A stretch of 51,287 bases of DNA from CAZLYK01 sp964563495. Its GTDB lineage: Bacteria > Acidobacteriota > Blastocatellia > RBC074. The position numbers and the translations under genes are program-made. Below, in pieces: positions 32,514 through 42,397 of this stretch; positions within the stretch are counted from its first letter, which is position 1, and each line of letters opens with the position of its first letter. The notes below the pieces were generated by a model, which ran no database searches, was not told the DNA's origin, and was given only the letters and a program-made list of their open reading frames with translations. The stretch is from the NCBI GenBank assembly GCA_964563495.1, contig CAZLYK010000026.1, forward strand, positions 1 to 51,287, read 5' to 3'.

Positions 32514-34970
32514 CTACTGATCGGGAAGGGCGCTGTCAAGTCGGCGAGCGGCCCTCAGCCGCGCTGTTGCCGCGATCAATTCCGGAATGTCGGGGTCGGC
32601 GTCTTGCCAGATTTGAAGAAAACGGCGATAAGCCGCCTGGGCGTTTTCATCGTCGCCTTTACCCTGATAAGCCTGGCCGAGATGAAACTGCGCCCACGCC
32701 CAGTTCGGGTTGAGCCGCAGCAATTGGATGTATTCGGCGATTGCCTCGTCCCAGCGGCCAAGTTCAAGGTAGGCATTCGCCAGTAAGTCCGGTCCGACAT
32801 CCTCGTACCAGAAGAAGACTGGCGTTGCCTGACGCGCTTTTTTGAGGTACTCGATGGCCTGATCGGCCCTCCCGAGCTTGAGCGCATAATACCCGCGATG
32901 GTAGTAAGGTTGAGGAATCGACCAGGCCGCCCCCCGAGGATCGGTTTCAGGCACGGCGGCGAAGAGCCTCTCTTTGTGTCTCTCGGCCGTTTGCAGATCA
33001 CCACGCGCCAGGGCGATGAACAGGGGGTCGCCGAAATCATAATTGATCTTCAACGCTTCCTGGGCCATTGCCGCAGCCCGATCGAGATCGCCTTTGCGCC
33101 AGTAGAGCCTGGTCAACCGCTGCCAACTCACCGCGACGTCCCAGACCGAAGGCGCCAGCTTCTGGTACCACCTGTACTCTCGCTCCGCAAATTTGTAACG
33201 CCCCTGGCCGAAATAGGAATCGCCCAGGTGCAAGTGGGCGAAGTGGAACTGCGGCTTGAGCGCAAGCGCGCGGTTGAGTTCGGCAATCGCGTCGTCGTAG
33301 CGTCCGGCTTCGTTGTAGGTCATGGCCAGAGAGTCGTGCGCGTTGGCCTCATTCGGCGCCAGCTCGACGTAACGCCGATGCGCTGCGATCGCTTCGGCAA
33401 GACGCCCAAGTCCGGCGTAGTAGTTGCCGAGTTGGTTGTAAAGCTCCCTTGCCTCCGGGTCCATGACCAGACCGCTTTTAAGCGCATCGATCGCCTCTTC
33501 CGAACGCCCCTGGTACTGCAGCTCAAGCCCGAGCCGCCACCAGGCTTCGATCTCTTGCGGATACTGGGCGACGATCTCGCGGTAGGCGCGAATCACTTCA
33601 AGATGATCGGGCTTGGCGTACCAGGCGAGGACGTAGAGTTTATCTTTCGCGGTCAGACGGTGTGATAGCCGGAAGGCGCGCTCCAGATACGGCCTGGCTT
33701 TTTCCGCGTCGCCGACGCGGATCATGGCGTAGGCGTAACCGATGCGCGCGTAGGCCATTGCAAACTGAGGGTCGAGGGCGATGGCTTTTTCGAACAAGGC
33801 AATGGCTTCGGTGGTGTGATACGACTGCACCTGCTCGAGCGCCAGCGAGTAGTAGCGGTAGGCCTCCAGGTTGCTCGTCATGACCTCGGCCAGCACGGGA
33901 CTGTTTTCCCTCTCCGCAATACCCGCGGCCAGATGCGAGGCCAGCTTGAGAGAGAGCAAATCAACCCGCGAGAGAACCTGCTCCGGCCGGTCGGCGATCA
34001 AGCTCTCGGACGCGATCAACTGTCCGGTCCGCGCATCGTGGAGCGAGGCGTCGATTCGAATCTGATGGCCCAATCGCGCGAAGCTGCCCATGAGCAAAGC
34101 TTCGGCGCGGGCGCGCCGTGCGATCTCCTGCGCTTCGTCCAACCGCAGCTTTACTGCATTCTCGCGCCCGATGCGTTCGAGCAGCAGATAGAGCTGCTGC
34201 CGGCTCAAGACGCTGAGCGATTTCGAGCGTGAGAGGTTGGTGATGAGCATATCGGCCAATCCCTCGCGCAGCCAGTCCAGATCGCGATCGCCGGAACGAT
34301 TCTCGAAGTGCAGCACGGCGATGGGTCGTTTGCCGGGATGTTGCGGCAACGTGATGTCGGTCACCGGACGGAAACTGCGCGCCAACAGCACTGCCAGCAC
34401 CCCGATCACGATCACTCCGGCAAAGACGGTCACCACGCGCGAAGCGCCACCGCTCAACAGGCTGCGCCTAGTTAATAAACCTCTTTGCGCGGGATACGAG
34501 CCGGGAAGCCGTCGCCTATGATCGCGATCGATCTCCCCCTCGAGCACTTCTTCAATCCCATCTTCGATTTGGATCTCGACCGATGCCGTCACTTCAAATT
34601 CCAAGGCTGTGGAAAGCCCGGCCGGTTTACCGGGGATCGATCGGACCTCTTCCACCTCGGCGATAAAGCAGTAGCCCGCTTTGGGAACGGTCTTGATGAA
34701 GCGGGGATGGCGCGGGTCGTCGCCGAGAGCCTTGCGCAGATCGACGACGCACTGGACCAGCGCGTCATCGGTTACCGGTGCGTTCTGCCAGACGCGTTCG
34801 AATATCTCTTCTTTGGTGACCAGGCGCTGGCGTTGATCGAGCAGATACAACAGGACTTGAAAAGTTTGCCGGCGTAGCCGCTGCTCCTCGCCATCCCGCC
34901 TGACACAGCAAAGATCGGGATCAACCTCAATATCTCCAATCCGATAAATTGGTCTGGCCGGGGAGATCAT
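32514..34970 (-). CDS. Membrane winged-helix regulator with TPR repeats (CadC-like)
   Basis: An 818-residue one-component regulator. The N-terminal winged-helix DNA-binding domain (about 8-105) is OmpR/CadC-like, ending in KTVPKAGYCFIAEV. A single transmembrane helix at about 180-200 (VVTVFAGVIVIGVLAVLLA) places the rest outside the cytoplasm. Then comes a TolB/FlgO-like domain (about 225-345, IAVLHFENRSGDRDLDWLREGLADMLITNLSRS) and some ten TPR units to the C-terminus, for example AEAIAAHRRYVELAPNEANAH. This arrangement is abundant in Acidobacteriota. It is divergent from the giant surface protein, a plausible target. Ligand unknown. Confidence 0.9.
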   Translation of the reverse strand: MISPARPIYRIGDIEVDPDLCCVRRDGEEQRLRRQTFQVLLYLLDQRQRLVTKEEIFERVWQNAPVTDDALVQCVVDLRKALGDDPRHPRFIKTVPKAGYCFIAEVEEVRSIPGKPAGLSTALEFEVTASVEIQIEDGIEEVLEGEIDRDHRRRLPGSYPAQRGLLTRRSLLSGGASRVVTVFAGVIVIGVLAVLLARSFRPVTDITLPQHPGKRPIAVLHFENRSGDRDLDWLREGLADMLITNLSRSKSLSVLSRQQLYLLLERIGRENAVKLRLDEAQEIARRARAEALLMGSFARLGHQIRIDASLHDARTGQLIASESLIADRPEQVLSRVDLLSLKLASHLAAGIAERENSPVLAEVMTSNLEAYRYYSLALEQVQSYHTTEAIALFEKAIALDPQFAMAYARIGYAYAMIRVGDAEKARPYLERAFRLSHRLTAKDKLYVLAWYAKPDHLEVIRAYREIVAQYPQEIEAWWRLGLELQYQGRSEEAIDALKSGLVMDPEARELYNQLGNYYAGLGRLAEAIAAHRRYVELAPNEANAHDSLAMTYNEAGRYDDAIAELNRALALKPQFHFAHLHLGDSYFGQGRYKFAEREYRWYQKLAPSVWDVAVSWQRLTRLYWRKGDLDRAAAMAQEALKINYDFGDPLFIALARGDLQTAERHKERLFAAVPETDPRGAAWSIPQPYYHRGYYALKLGRADQAIEYLKKARQATPVFFWYEDVGPDLLANAYLELGRWDEAIAEYIQLLRLNPNWAWAQFHLGQAYQGKGDDENAQAAYRRFLQIWQDADPDIPELIAATARLRAARRLDSALPDQ

Positions 34971-35123
34971 CGCGAATACCTACAGCCTATCCGGTGAAGA
35001 ATTTCGGAAGAATTTCGTCTTTTGTTCGTTACTTCGGATCGCACATGGTGATAAAGAGCCCGCCTGCGAGCGAGATAATCATCGGAGCGCCAAGAAATCG
35101 AAATCTTCACAAACGGGTCGACG

Positions 35124-35129
35124 ATTATA
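35124..35129 (-). promoter_or_regulatory. Possible -10 box of the CadC-like regulator
   Basis: A perfect TATAAT on the minus strand (within GTGCTATAATCG) lies about 155 bp before the regulator start, in the 186-bp divergent region. No good -35 is at the usual distance. The rest of the region shows no clear feature. Confidence 0.3.
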
Positions 35130-35156
35130 GCACGCACATCTTGCCGGAGCAGACCG

Positions 35157-38100
35157 ATGAAGCGTAAGCGTCCAGTTAAACGACTCGTACCAATCATTGC
35201 AGCCATCGTGGTTCTGTTTGCTTTGGCGATGGTCGTCGTTTCCCAGCAGCCCCGGGAGAGAAGCGGGGAGAATGAAAGCAAGCCCTATCGACGTTGGGAA
35301 TGGGCGTATGAGCAGCGTGCTTATCCGCGAAAGGAGATCCCCGACGACGTGCTGGACCGCGCCTGGCGCCGGCTTCGGAGTTGGCGCGAGCTTCCGCAAA
35401 AGAAGGGTAGCTTCCGGGCGCTCGGGCTTCAACCCAGCCCCGGACGCTGGGTCAACATCGGTCCGGCGCCGATACTCGACGGCCAGTTGGCGGATGCCAA
35501 TCAAAAACGTCCGGTCAGCGGGCGCATTTCCGATATTGCCGTTGATCCGACAAACCCGAACCGCTGGCTGGCCGGCGCGGCGCAGGGCGGGGTCTGGGAG
35601 ACGCGCGATGCGGGCGTGACGTGGACTGCTCTGACGGATGATCAGGAATCGCTCTCTATCGGCGCATTGGCCTTCGACCCGGGCAATCCGCAGATCATCT
35701 ATGCGGGGACGGGTGAAGCCGTTTTCGGGGGGAGTAGTCCCTATGCCGGAGTCGGTCTGCTCAAATCCGTGGATGGAGGTGGGACCTGGCAGATTCTGGC
35801 CCAGGACAAATTCAAAGGTCTGTCATTCAGTGATATCAGGGTGGATCCGAAAAAACCTGCGGATCCGAACAAACCTCCGCCGATGCTGGCCGCTGTCACG
35901 AAAATAGCAAATCAGACCGGGGAGACCTCGCCGGCCGCGCCACCCGCTGGCGTGTTCAAATCCATGGATGGCGGAGCGAGCTGGGTGAGCACTTTGGGCC
36001 TGAACAATTACGCGACTGATCTCGAACCGGACCCGGGCGATTTCAGCCGCCAGTATGCCGCACTGGGCAGAAGCTTCGGCGATGCCAACAACGGCGTCTA
36101 TCGCTCCATCAATGCCGGAGACACCTGGGATTTGATCGACGGCCCATGGCGCGTCAAGGTTGGAGGAGTCGGGCGAATCGAACTGGCCATCGCTCCTTCC
36201 AATCCAAATGTTGTTTACGTCAGCGTCCAGGACGCCGATACCAATCCCAATGTAGGAAACGACAACCAATTGCTGGGGATCTGGAAGACTGAAAACGCCT
36301 GGGCATCGCCTCCAGTCTGGGTGGAATTGACCCCTCTGGGCAGCATGGCGACGGAAGCCCAGTGGTATTATGACCACGAACTGATTGTGGATCCGAACAA
36401 CCCCAACATCCTTTACGTTGGCGGCGTCCATTTGTGGAAATGTTCAGACACTGCTGCCCGGCCTCCTCTCTGGGAGCAACTGGATAACAAGCCGGATAAT
36501 GCCCTCCACGTTGACCAGCAGACGATGGCCTGGACGCCGCCCTCTGTCTCGACCGCCCTCAACCACCGGTCGATGCGCTTCGAGGTCAATCAGGGACAGA
36601 CCGATCAACAGGTGAAGTTCCTCTCGCGAGGTCAGGGATACAACCTCTTCCTGACGGCCAACGAAGCCGTTTTGCAATTGGAAAAACCGAATCGTTCATC
36701 CCGCCGCCCACGTTCAGCCGTCGTCAGGATGAGGATGATCGGTGCGAATAAGGCTCCGAGAGTTGCCGGCCTGAACCAGTTGCCGGGCAAAAGCCATTAC
36801 TTTATCGGTAACGATCCGCGACAGTGGCGGACCGGCATACCCAATTACGAGAAGGTCAGATACGACAATGTCTGGCCCGGGATTGACCTGGCGTATTACG
36901 GCAAGGAACGGCAACTGGAGTACGACCTGATCGTCGCGCCTGGTGCAAGTCCGAAGAGGATCAAACTCGGCTTCAGCGGCGCTCGCCAAATGAGCCTCAG
37001 CCGCAAAGGCGACCTCGTCCTGCGCACCGGAGGCGGCCGGGTCCGCCTGCTCAAGCCGTACATTTACCAGCAAATCAACGGCGTCAAAAAAGAGGTTCGC
37101 GGGCGATATGTCCGGCGCGGCAAACACCTGGTCGGGTTTCGCGTGGGAGCATATGATCGCAGAGTGCCGCTGGTGATCGATCCGGTGTTGGTCTACTCCA
37201 CATACCTCGGCGGCACCGATTTCGACCTTGCGTATGCAGTCGCGGTTGATTCTGCGGGCAACGCCTACATGACAGGCGAAACGCGATCAGTCGGCTTTCC
37301 TCGTTCCAACTCGATCGGGCCAATCAGCCCGGCCAATGGAGACATCTTCGTGGTCAAGCTCGACCCGACCGGCAGCAGAGCCATCTATTCAACGGTGATC
37401 GGCGGTTCGGCTGGCGACATCGGCAGGGGAATCGCGGTAGATGCCGCCGGAAACGCCTACCTCACCGGAAGCACCATCTCAACCAATTTTCCGGTCAGTA
37501 ACGCTTATCAATCGGTCAAACGCACGGAAGCGGATGCTTTCGTCGCCAAACTCAATCCCGAAGGTTCGGCGCTGACCTATTGCTCCTACCTGGGCGGCGA
37601 CAATCTGGATGAGGCCTTCGATATTGCGGTGAACAGTCAAGGGCAGGCCTGGATCACTGGCCGCACCTTTTCGACTAACTTTCCGACGCAATCGCCGATT
37701 CAGACCTATCCCGGCGGGCCTGTGCATGTTTTCGTGGCGAAGTTTGGTGCGAATGGCAATTCGCTTCTCTTCTCGACTTATCTGGGCGGCAGAGGTGGAG
37801 AACTGGCGAACAGCATCGCGCTGGATTTGGCAGGGAACACATACATCACCGGTTCAACTTCCTCGAACGACTTCAGAACCACTGCGGGAGCTTACCAGAC
37901 CACGTTTGGCGGCGGACTCAACGACGCATTCGTCGCCTGCATCAGCGCCGCGCATACGCTGACCTGGTCAACTTATCTGGGTGGCAGCGGCAATGAAACC
38001 GGTGCAGGGATCGCTGTTGATGCGGCGGGCAGTCCTTATCTGATTGGCTCAACCGGTTCCGCCAACTTCCCCCGGCAAAATCCGCTGCAACCGATTTATG

Positions 38101-41100
38101 GCGGAAACAATGACGCTTTCATGACCAAACTGTCGCCGAACGGCAGGGATTTGGTTTATTCCACATTTTACGGCGCGGGCGGCAACGACGGCGGGCGGGA
38201 AATCGCCGTGGATAGTTCCGGCAATGCGCTGGTGGCGGGCACTACTAATTCTGACAATCTGGCTCAGGTTCCGAATCCGAGTCCGGTTCAACCCGGCGGC
38301 TATGCCGGAGGGGGCGACGCTTTCATCGCGCAAATCAACGCGGCGGGCAGCGCAACTCTCTTTTTCACCTATCTGGGAGGATCGAAGGAAGACATCGCGC
38401 GTGGAATTGCCCTGGATGCAACAGGCCGCAATGTTTATGTCGCGGGCGAAACCAGTTCAACCAACTTCCCCACCACGCGAGGGGCTCTGAAGGAGACTTT
38501 TTCCGGCACGCTGGGCACGGACGCCTTTGCTTCCAAGATTGAAGTAAGTCCGAGTCCAGCCGCGCGGCGCTTGATCGTAGGCAATGACGGCGGCGTGTGG
38601 AGCACGACGAACGGCGGGCAGGCCTGGGCCGATCACAACACTAACCTGGCGATCACCCAGTTCTATCTGGGATCGCTCCATCCGACTGATGAAAACAAGG
38701 CGCTCGGCGGCAGTCAGGATAACGGTACGGAGCTATGGACAACCACAAATCAGTGGAGACGGGTTTTGGGGGCCGACGGCACTGCAAATGCGTTTTCCTC
38801 TGCCGGCCCCGATTCTTTCTGGATGATGTCATTTCAAAATTTGAATATCTACCGGACGACCGAGGGCGGGGTAACAAGTACCTATGTCAGTGGCCCGGTC
38901 AGGGGAGATGCGACTTTGCCCTTTGTCGGACGCTGTGAAAAGTGCCCGTCCGATAACAACGTATTTCTGGCCGGGACAGACCGCCTCTGGCATACCGGCA
39001 ACTTTTTCAACAGTTCTCCCGGCCTCCCTACCTGGACTGCGAAAACCCCCTCGATCGGAGCCGCCATTTCTGCCGTTGCCTTTGCTCCCTCGGATAACAA
39101 CTGCGCCACCTATGCCTACGGCGACCGTAATGGCCGGCTTCGTTTGACAAGCAATGGCAGCACAACTCCGCCAACAGATATCGACCCTGCCAATCGTGTC
39201 CCTAATCGCTGGGTTACCGATCTGGCCTTTAATCCGATCGACCCAAACATTCTCTACCTGACGCTCTCCGGCTTTGACGAAGCTACGGCGGGACAGCCCG
39301 GCCATGTCTTCAGAACAAGCAACGCCCTGGCGGCAAATCCCACGTGGGTGAACGTCAGCCCGCCGATCAATATCCCGCACAATACGGTGGCCGTTGATCC
39401 GGCGAACCCGCAGATTGTCTACGTCGGAACAGACATGGGCGTCTGGAAGAGCGCCGATGAAGGCGTGACGTGGGAGCATTTCGGGCCGGACCGGGGGATG
39501 CCCAATATCACCGTCAATGACATCCAGATCAATGAGGATACCGGCAGGATCGTCGCCTTCACCCACGGGCGCGGGGCTTTTGCCTTCGAGAGGAGCCGGG
39601 CCGATTTGGCGCTGACCATGACCGACACGCCCGATCCGGTTGTCTTCAACCAGAATCTGACTTACCGGTTGACGGTCAGAAATAATGGACCGGACAGAGC
39701 GACCCGGGTTTTCGTGCTGGACACTCTCCCCAATGGCGTGGCGTTCGTCTCAGCCACGGCCAGCCAGGGAGCTTGCACTTCCGGCGCCGTCAACATCAGT
39801 TGTTACCTGGGCGCTCTGGCCAATGGTGCTTCGGCGACGGTGACGATTGTCGTCAGATCGCCAAACCCAGGCACGATCACCAATCTGGCCAAAGTTTCCA
39901 GCGATGAAGTTGATCCGAACGGAGCCAACGACAGTGCGTCTGCCGCGACAGGGGTGGTTGCGTCCGACCTGTCTGTGACCAAGACTCATACGCCCGTGAC
40001 TGTCTTTCCCGGACAGAATATCGACTACTCTGTCGTGATCAGGAATGCCGGAATGGTCGATGCTACCGGTGTGGTCGTGACCGACACGCTTCCCCCAGGC
40101 GTCAGCTTTGTTTCAGCCTCAGCCACGCAGGGAAGCTGCACGCGAGCGAACAATACGATTACCTGCAACCTGAATAATCTGGCCCGAAGCGCGATGGCTA
40201 CGGTAACGATTGTAGTCCGCGCGGAGGCATCGGGGCTGATCGCCAACACCGTCAGTGTCGGGGGCAACGAACCGGATTCCAATCCGGCCAACAACAACGC
40301 GACGGATACGTTGACGATTGGGTCCAACCCGACGATCGCCATGATCACTCCGTCATCGGCGGCGCGTGGAGCAACCAACCTGGAGCTGAAGATCGAGGGA
40401 GCGTTTTTCGCACCCGGGGCGCTGATCAGCTTTTCGCCGAGCGCAGGCATCGAAGTCCTGGCGGTGCCGCCGACTGATCCGGGGTTCATCAGCGGCGCCG
40501 AGATCAGGCGGCGCATCAACGTCCAGACAAACGCACCGCTCGGGGACCGGCAGATGTTCGTGACCAACCCCAACGGCTCAGCGGGAGGCGCGCCCCCGTT
40601 CAACCGCTTCACTATCACCGACGCCGGCGTCACGGCTCCGCAGATTGAAATTACCCCCGGGACGCTCAACTTTGGCGATCTGGCTCTCGGAGTAGTCAAA
40701 GGTCTGGTACTGACCTGCCGCAATGCCGGAACAGCTCCGCTGGCGGTTTACCATCTGAGGAGCAGCAATCCGCATTTCAGCTTGTCTTCGCCCGGGGCGC
40801 CATTCAACCTCGACCCCGGCAGGTCGATGAACCTGACAGTCAGCTTCACACCGACTGCCGCAGGGGCCCAGACCGGCGAGATGATCTTTTCCAGCAATGC
40901 GAACGGTAAAACGACAATCAGAATTCCATTGCGCGGAAACACGCCTGGGGGAGCCGCCGCCTGTAATTTTACAATCTCGCCGGACGATCTCTCTCTCCCG
41001 CAAAGCGGGGGACAGGGTAGCATCAGTGTTACCACTCAGCCGAACTGTGGATGGATGGTTGAGAGTCCACTGAGCTGGGTCACATTCAATTCATTCCCCT

Positions 41101-41927
41101 TCATCACCGGCAGCGGAACCGCCCTTCTCACGACCGCAAGCAGCGCCGGCCCGCGCACCGGAATGGTCGCCATCGCCGGACGCGCGCTGACCATCAGGCA
41201 AGCCGAACAGGTGGCCAGTGTCTCCGCCGCCAGTTTCACTAGAGCCGCGCTCGCAAGCGAAACCATCACCGCGGCCTTTGGACAGAATCTGGCGGCAGGT
41301 ACGTTCTTCGGCGACTCGATCCCGCTGCCCACCAATCTGGGCGGCACGACGGTTAAAGTCCGGGACAGCGCGGGGACCGAACGGCTGGCGCCTCTCTTCT
41401 TCGTCTCATCCGGACAGATCAATTACCAGGTCCCGGAAGGCACCACCACAGGCGAGGCCGTCGTGACCGTGACAAGCGGTCATGGTCAGGTTTCGATGGG
41501 AACGGTGCAAATCGCAGCCGTCGCCCCCAGTCTCTTCACGGCCAATGCCGATGGGCTGGGCGTGGCCGCAGCCGTCGCCTTGCGCGTGAAAGCCGACGGA
41601 ACCCAGGTTTTCGAAGAGGTTGCGCGGTATGACTCCGCGCAACGCAGATTCGTTTTTGCACCGATCGATCCGGGGCCGGTTACCGATCAACTCTTCCTGA
41701 TCCTGTTTGCCACCGGGTTCCGCAATCGCTCGGCGCTTGAGAATGTAACGGCTCAAATTGGCGGCCTCGGCGTTCAGACGCTATATGCCGGCGAGCAGGG
41801 CGGCTTTGTCGGTCTGGATCAGATCAATCTGCCTCTGCCGCGTAGTCTGGCTGGACGAGGCGAACTGGAGATTGAACTGATAGTGGATGGCTGGGGGGCC
41901 AACATTGTCAAGATCTTTTTCAAATAG
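35157..41927 (+). CDS. Giant surface protein: BNR propeller, SBBP insert, DUF11, TIGR03437
   Basis: 2256 residues with an N-terminal transmembrane or signal helix (about 7-28). Residues about 95-462 form a BNR/sortilin-like propeller (GGVWETRDAGVTWTALTDD). It breaks at HVDQQTMAWTPP. Residues 463-1136 are an SBBP-repeat region (FEVNQGQTDQQVKFLSRG, then repeated STYLGG...AVDAAGNAYLTG blades). The first propeller resumes at 1137 (RRLIVGNDGGVWSTTNGGQ) and runs to about 1478. Then follow two DUF11 domains (about 1480-1720), an IPT-like segment, a choice-of-anchor-D/HYDIN-like domain (about 1832-1940), a BACON domain (about 1942-2020) and TIGR03437 (about 2025-2256). It is probably surface-exposed and adhesive or carbohydrate-binding. 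The ATG has GGAG seven bases upstream. Confidence 0.9.
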   Translation: MKRKRPVKRLVPIIAAIVVLFALAMVVVSQQPRERSGENESKPYRRWEWAYEQRAYPRKEIPDDVLDRAWRRLRSWRELPQKKGSFRALGLQPSPGRWVNIGPAPILDGQLADANQKRPVSGRISDIAVDPTNPNRWLAGAAQGGVWETRDAGVTWTALTDDQESLSIGALAFDPGNPQIIYAGTGEAVFGGSSPYAGVGLLKSVDGGGTWQILAQDKFKGLSFSDIRVDPKKPADPNKPPPMLAAVTKIANQTGETSPAAPPAGVFKSMDGGASWVSTLGLNNYATDLEPDPGDFSRQYAALGRSFGDANNGVYRSINAGDTWDLIDGPWRVKVGGVGRIELAIAPSNPNVVYVSVQDADTNPNVGNDNQLLGIWKTENAWASPPVWVELTPLGSMATEAQWYYDHELIVDPNNPNILYVGGVHLWKCSDTAARPPLWEQLDNKPDNALHVDQQTMAWTPPSVSTALNHRSMRFEVNQGQTDQQVKFLSRGQGYNLFLTANEAVLQLEKPNRSSRRPRSAVVRMRMIGANKAPRVAGLNQLPGKSHYFIGNDPRQWRTGIPNYEKVRYDNVWPGIDLAYYGKERQLEYDLIVAPGASPKRIKLGFSGARQMSLSRKGDLVLRTGGGRVRLLKPYIYQQINGVKKEVRGRYVRRGKHLVGFRVGAYDRRVPLVIDPVLVYSTYLGGTDFDLAYAVAVDSAGNAYMTGETRSVGFPRSNSIGPISPANGDIFVVKLDPTGSRAIYSTVIGGSAGDIGRGIAVDAAGNAYLTGSTISTNFPVSNAYQSVKRTEADAFVAKLNPEGSALTYCSYLGGDNLDEAFDIAVNSQGQAWITGRTFSTNFPTQSPIQTYPGGPVHVFVAKFGANGNSLLFSTYLGGRGGELANSIALDLAGNTYITGSTSSNDFRTTAGAYQTTFGGGLNDAFVACISAAHTLTWSTYLGGSGNETGAGIAVDAAGSPYLIGSTGSANFPRQNPLQPIYGGNNDAFMTKLSPNGRDLVYSTFYGAGGNDGGREIAVDSSGNALVAGTTNSDNLAQVPNPSPVQPGGYAGGGDAFIAQINAAGSATLFFTYLGGSKEDIARGIALDATGRNVYVAGETSSTNFPTTRGALKETFSGTLGTDAFASKIEVSPSPAARRLIVGNDGGVWSTTNGGQAWADHNTNLAITQFYLGSLHPTDENKALGGSQDNGTELWTTTNQWRRVLGADGTANAFSSAGPDSFWMMSFQNLNIYRTTEGGVTSTYVSGPVRGDATLPFVGRCEKCPSDNNVFLAGTDRLWHTGNFFNSSPGLPTWTAKTPSIGAAISAVAFAPSDNNCATYAYGDRNGRLRLTSNGSTTPPTDIDPANRVPNRWVTDLAFNPIDPNILYLTLSGFDEATAGQPGHVFRTSNALAANPTWVNVSPPINIPHNTVAVDPANPQIVYVGTDMGVWKSADEGVTWEHFGPDRGMPNITVNDIQINEDTGRIVAFTHGRGAFAFERSRADLALTMTDTPDPVVFNQNLTYRLTVRNNGPDRATRVFVLDTLPNGVAFVSATASQGACTSGAVNISCYLGALANGASATVTIVVRSPNPGTITNLAKVSSDEVDPNGANDSASAATGVVASDLSVTKTHTPVTVFPGQNIDYSVVIRNAGMVDATGVVVTDTLPPGVSFVSASATQGSCTRANNTITCNLNNLARSAMATVTIVVRAEASGLIANTVSVGGNEPDSNPANNNATDTLTIGSNPTIAMITPSSAARGATNLELKIEGAFFAPGALISFSPSAGIEVLAVPPTDPGFISGAEIRRRINVQTNAPLGDRQMFVTNPNGSAGGAPPFNRFTITDAGVTAPQIEITPGTLNFGDLALGVVKGLVLTCRNAGTAPLAVYHLRSSNPHFSLSSPGAPFNLDPGRSMNLTVSFTPTAAGAQTGEMIFSSNANGKTTIRIPLRGNTPGGAAACNFTISPDDLSLPQSGGQGSISVTTQPNCGWMVESPLSWVTFNSFPFITGSGTALLTTASSAGPRTGMVAIAGRALTIRQAEQVASVSAASFTRAALASETITAAFGQNLAAGTFFGDSIPLPTNLGGTTVKVRDSAGTERLAPLFFVSSGQINYQVPEGTTTGEAVVTVTSGHGQVSMGTVQIAAVAPSLFTANADGLGVAAAVALRVKADGTQVFEEVARYDSAQRRFVFAPIDPGPVTDQLFLILFATGFRNRSALENVTAQIGGLGVQTLYAGEQGGFVGLDQINLPLPRSLAGRGELEIELIVDGWGANIVKIFFK

Positions 41928-41947
41928 GTGATTCCTCTGTCTGGGAT

Positions 41948-42289
41948 GGCGAAGAGCGACGGGGCGACGGGGCGACGGGGCGACGGGGCGAAGAGCGACG
42001 GGGCGACGGGGCGAAGAGCGACGGGGAGACGGGGCGACCGGGCGACGGGGCGACGGGGCGACCGGGCGACGGGGCGACGGGGCGACGGGGCGACTGGGCG
42101 ACGGGGCGATTGAGTCATCGGTCGCCGAGTCACCTAGTCACCCAGTCACCCAGTCACCCAGTCACCCAGTCGCCCNNNNNNNNNNNNNNNNNNNNNNNNN
42201 NNNNNNNNNNNNNNNNNNNNNNNNNNNNNNNNNNNNNNNNNNNNNNNNNNNNNNNNNNNNNNNNNNNNNNNNNNNTCGCCCCATCGCAC
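41948..42289. repeat. GACGGGGC octamer array with inverted arm and gap
   Basis: About twenty octamers (GGGGCGAC with variants GGGGCGAA and CGGGCGAC) run from 41948 to about 42110. After a short core (ATTGAGTCATCG) comes the complementary form (CACCCAGT repeated, then CGCCC) up to a gap; TCGCCCC continues after it. The two arms could form a very long hairpin. The 470-bp region between the surface protein and the TonB receptor contains only this array, the gap and the promoter. Confidence 0.88.
42176..42275. other. Assembly gap (100 N)
   Basis: Exactly 100 undetermined bases within the inverted arm of the octamer array. The true length is unknown; assembly probably failed on the hairpin-forming repeat. 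Confidence 0.97.
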
Positions 42290-42332
42290 AATTGACTCCT
42301 GCGGAGATTGGTTGCTACGATGCGAATGTTGT

Positions 42333-42355
42333 GGTCAAGATTGACCTGATATATT
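42333..42355 (+). promoter_or_regulatory. Possible promoter and operator of the TonB receptor
   Basis: TGATATATT (42347-42355) reads as an extended -10 element about 42 bp before the ATG. Directly upstream, GGTCAA-GA-TTGACC (42333-42346) is a perfect 6-bp inverted repeat overlapping the spacer, where a repressor could sit. It lacks the 19-bp Fur-box form. Confidence 0.4.
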
Positions 42356-42397
42356 CGATCGAAAATCAAGTTCAAATTACGCAGGAAAAGCCCCTCG

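Noticed and set aside
41819..42133. Arg/Pro/Ala-rich open frames over the octamer array
   Set aside because: They are read-through of the octamer DNA repeat (period 8, hence three-frame open translation), with no ribosome-binding site or domain.
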